Shown: piece by piece, positions 61,990 to 64,000 of the stretch
How positions within the stretch are numbered: the first letter of the stretch is position 1
How the letters are laid out: each line of letters opens with the position of its first letter
Source: Hippophae tibetana
Lineage: Eukaryota; Streptophyta; Magnoliopsida; Rosales; Elaeagnaceae
Assembly: GCA_037013495.1 (NCBI GenBank)
Contig: CM072803.1
Location: 53,085,627-53,149,626 of the forward strand
DNA length: 64,000 nucleotides
Reading direction: 5' to 3'
Notes under the pieces: model-generated
Seen by the model: only the letters and a program-made list of their open reading frames with translations
The model's database searches: none
What the model was told of the DNA's origin: nothing
Made by a program: the position numbers and the translations under genes

Positions 61990-62930
61990 TTTTGTTTCAT
62001 TCGTAAGTCTTAATTCCCACCAAAATCAAATTAATTCAAATATTTCTCCCTCTTCCCCAAGGGAAAAACGTGACGGCTATAGGTGGTTTTAGACATTATT
62101 TGGTAAATTCGTGTTTCGTAGCATGAACCATATCCATAGGTGATAAGCATAATATTTCCAATCTTATTTAATTGCTTCTTACTCATAAAATGGGTTTTGT
62201 AAGCTAGATTCTTAGGAGGAAAGACACAACCAAATTTAAATTCAATACGGTGCATTCTAACACAACCAGAATAACTTTTAAATAAATTGAGAATATTGAT
62301 TTCATAAATCAGTTAAAAATGAGAAATATTGATCTCTTATACGAAATAATGATCAAAATTTCAAACGTTTCATAGTTTTATATTTTAAAGTCGAAATAAA
62401 TTCCATGTAAATATATCATAATTATAATGATAAAATATTTGGAGTATTTATTCACCAACAAATTATTTGTAAAATAGAAATGAGAAAATGTTTAAGTTTT
62501 CTTTTCCACTTATTTATTTTTCCCAATATTCTATCATTATTTTGTTTCATTTGTAAGTCTTAATTCCCACCAAAATCAAATTAATTCAAATATTTCTCCC
62601 TCTTCCCCAAGGGAAAAACGTGACGGCTATAGGTGGTTTTAGACATTATTTGGTAAATTCGTGTTTCGTAGCATGAACCATATCCATAGGTGATAAGCAT
62701 AATATTTCCAATCTTATTTAATTGCTTCTTACTCATAAAATGGGTTTTGTAAGCTAGATTCTTAGGAGGAAAGACACAACCAAATTTAAATTCAATACGG
62801 TGCATTCTAACACAACCAGAATAACTTTTAAATAAATTGAGAATATTGATTTCATAAATCAGTTAAAAATGAGAAATATTGATCTCTTATACGAAATAAT
62901 TATCAAAATTTCAAACGTTTCATAGTTTTA
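61990..62930. repeat. Recent single-monomer tandem duplication
   Basis: Two adjacent monomers (frames at 62031 and 62581, 550 bp apart) are almost identical and share variants absent nearby: TTTAATTGCTTC, GTAAGCTAGATTC and TTTAAATTCAATACGG. The similarity drops after about 62380/62930. Confidence 0.7.
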
Positions 62931-64000
62931 TATTTCAAGTCGTAATAAATTCCATGTAAATATATCATAATTATAACGATAAAAAATTTGGAGTATTTAT
63001 TCACCCACAAATTATTTGTAAAATAGAAATGAGAAAATGTTTAAGTTTTTTTTTCCACTTATTTATTTTTCCCAATATTCTATCATTATTTTGTTTCATT
63101 TGTAAGTCTTAATTCCCACCAAAATCAAATTAATTCAAATATTTCTCCCTCTTCCCCAAGGGAAAAACGTGATAGCTAGAGGTCGTTTTAGACATTATTT
63201 GGTAACTTCTTGGTACGTAGCATTAACCATATACATAGGTGATAAGCATAATATTTCCAATCTTATCTATTTGCTTCTTACTCATAATTAAAATGGGTTT
63301 TGTAAACTACATTCTTAGGAGGAAAGACACAACCAAATTTAATTTCAATACGGTGTATTCTAACACAACCAGAATAACTTTTAAATAAATTGAGAATATT
63401 GATTTCATAAATCAGTTAAAAATGAGAAATATTGATCTCTTATACGAAATAATTATCAAAATTTCAAACGTTTCATAGTTTTATATTTCAAGTCGTAATA
63501 TATTCCATGTACATATATCATAATTATAATGATAAAAAATTTGGAGTATTTATTCACCCACAAATTATTTGTAAAATAAAAATGAGAATATGTTTAAGTT
63601 TTCTTTTCCACTTATTTATTTTTCCCTATAATATATTATTATTTTGTTTCATTCGTAAGTCTTAATTCCCACCAAAATCAAATTAATTCAAATATTTCTC
63701 CCTCTTCCCGAAGGAAAAACGTGATAGCTAGAGGTGGTTTTAGACATTATTTGGTAAATTCTTGGTACGTACCATGAACAATATCCATAGGGGATAAGCA
63801 TAATATTTCCAAACTTATTTATTTGCTTCTTACTCATAAAATGGGTTTTGTAAACTAGATTCTTAGGAGGAAAGACACACCCAAATTTAATTTCAATACG
63901 GTGCATTCTAACACAACCAGAATAACTTTTATGTAAATTGAGAAAATTTATTTCATAAATCAGTTAAAAATGAGAAATATTTATCTCTTATATGAAATAA

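Larger units (their letters stand above)
26434..64000. repeat. 549-bp satellite array, right block
   Basis: About 68 head-to-tail monomers of the same satellite in the same orientation and phase as the left block: 67 periods between landmarks 26938 and 63723 give 549.0 bp each. The array is uninterrupted by any other element. Two leader types alternate, one with CAAATTAATTCAAATATTTCTCC, the other with TCATTCAAATGTTATTACC. Monomer order shows several higher-order repeats listed separately. A minus-strand open frame of 65-76 codons starting MHRIEIKFG or MHCIEIKFG survives in fewer than half of all monomers and is broken in the rest. No host gene or RNA gene was seen. Confidence 0.97.

Noticed and set aside
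85-63906. Dozens of 60-90 codon frames within the satellite taken as a small protein family
   Set aside because: They recur at the satellite period only, are broken in most monomers, overlap frames on the other strand, and show no domain. Conservation is explained by the repeat itself.
1-64000. CRISPR array or other prokaryotic system suggested by the regular repeats
   Set aside because: The unit is a 549-bp monomer repeated whole, with no unique spacers. The embedded element is a plant LTR retrotransposon.

Overview
The window is plant nuclear heterochromatin, most likely from a flowering plant. It contains no ordinary host gene that I can support. About three quarters is one AT-rich tandem satellite with a mean period of 549 bp. 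It runs from 1 to 11133 and again from 26434 to 64000, and a recurring landmark base gives about 89 monomer copies. I do not recognise the satellite family, and the sequence alone does not say whether it is centromeric, pericentromeric or subtelomeric.

The satellite is split by one 15.3-kb LTR retrotransposon on the minus strand (11134-26433). It belongs to the Ty3/gypsy superfamily, and its pol protein looks like the Athila lineage: DLGAS protease, FMDD reverse transcriptase, HHCC plus DD35E integrase, no chromodomain, and a tRNA-Asp type primer binding site. It has a 5-bp target duplication (CGTAG), and removing the element plus one duplicate restores a 549-bp monomer exactly. The two LTRs (1950 and 1932 bp) differ at roughly 1% of positions, so the insertion is young.

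Read along its own (minus) strand the element is: 5' LTR (26433-24502), a tandemly duplicated primer binding site, a leader with two related hairpins, a first gag broken by one TAG and lacking two zinc-knuckle cysteines, a remnant of the segment that normally follows pol, a second different gag, pol, a post-pol region with two polypurine tracts, and the 3' LTR (13083-11134). The second gag is interrupted by a 2045-bp solo LTR of another element (19761-21805, target duplication GTTGC). The second gag and pol are in different frames, joined at a run of seven G. Pol itself is an uninterrupted 1300-codon frame. The whole therefore looks like a chimera with two gags and one pol, and it cannot now make an intact Gag without a suppressed stop or a removed insertion.

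The satellite shows several nested levels of higher-order repeat: 1097-bp dimers (about 390-2622, 6425-8714 and 33.05-36.0 kb), a 1648-bp trimer array (about 43.9-57.9 kb), an eight-monomer duplication inside that array (period about 4394 bp), and nine-monomer duplications (period about 4937 bp) at 1-6735 and near 37.5-43.6 kb. One hybrid monomer near 52.4 kb marks an unequal exchange. Short open frames recur on the minus strand of many monomers, but I regard them as by-products of satellite homogenisation and not as genes.
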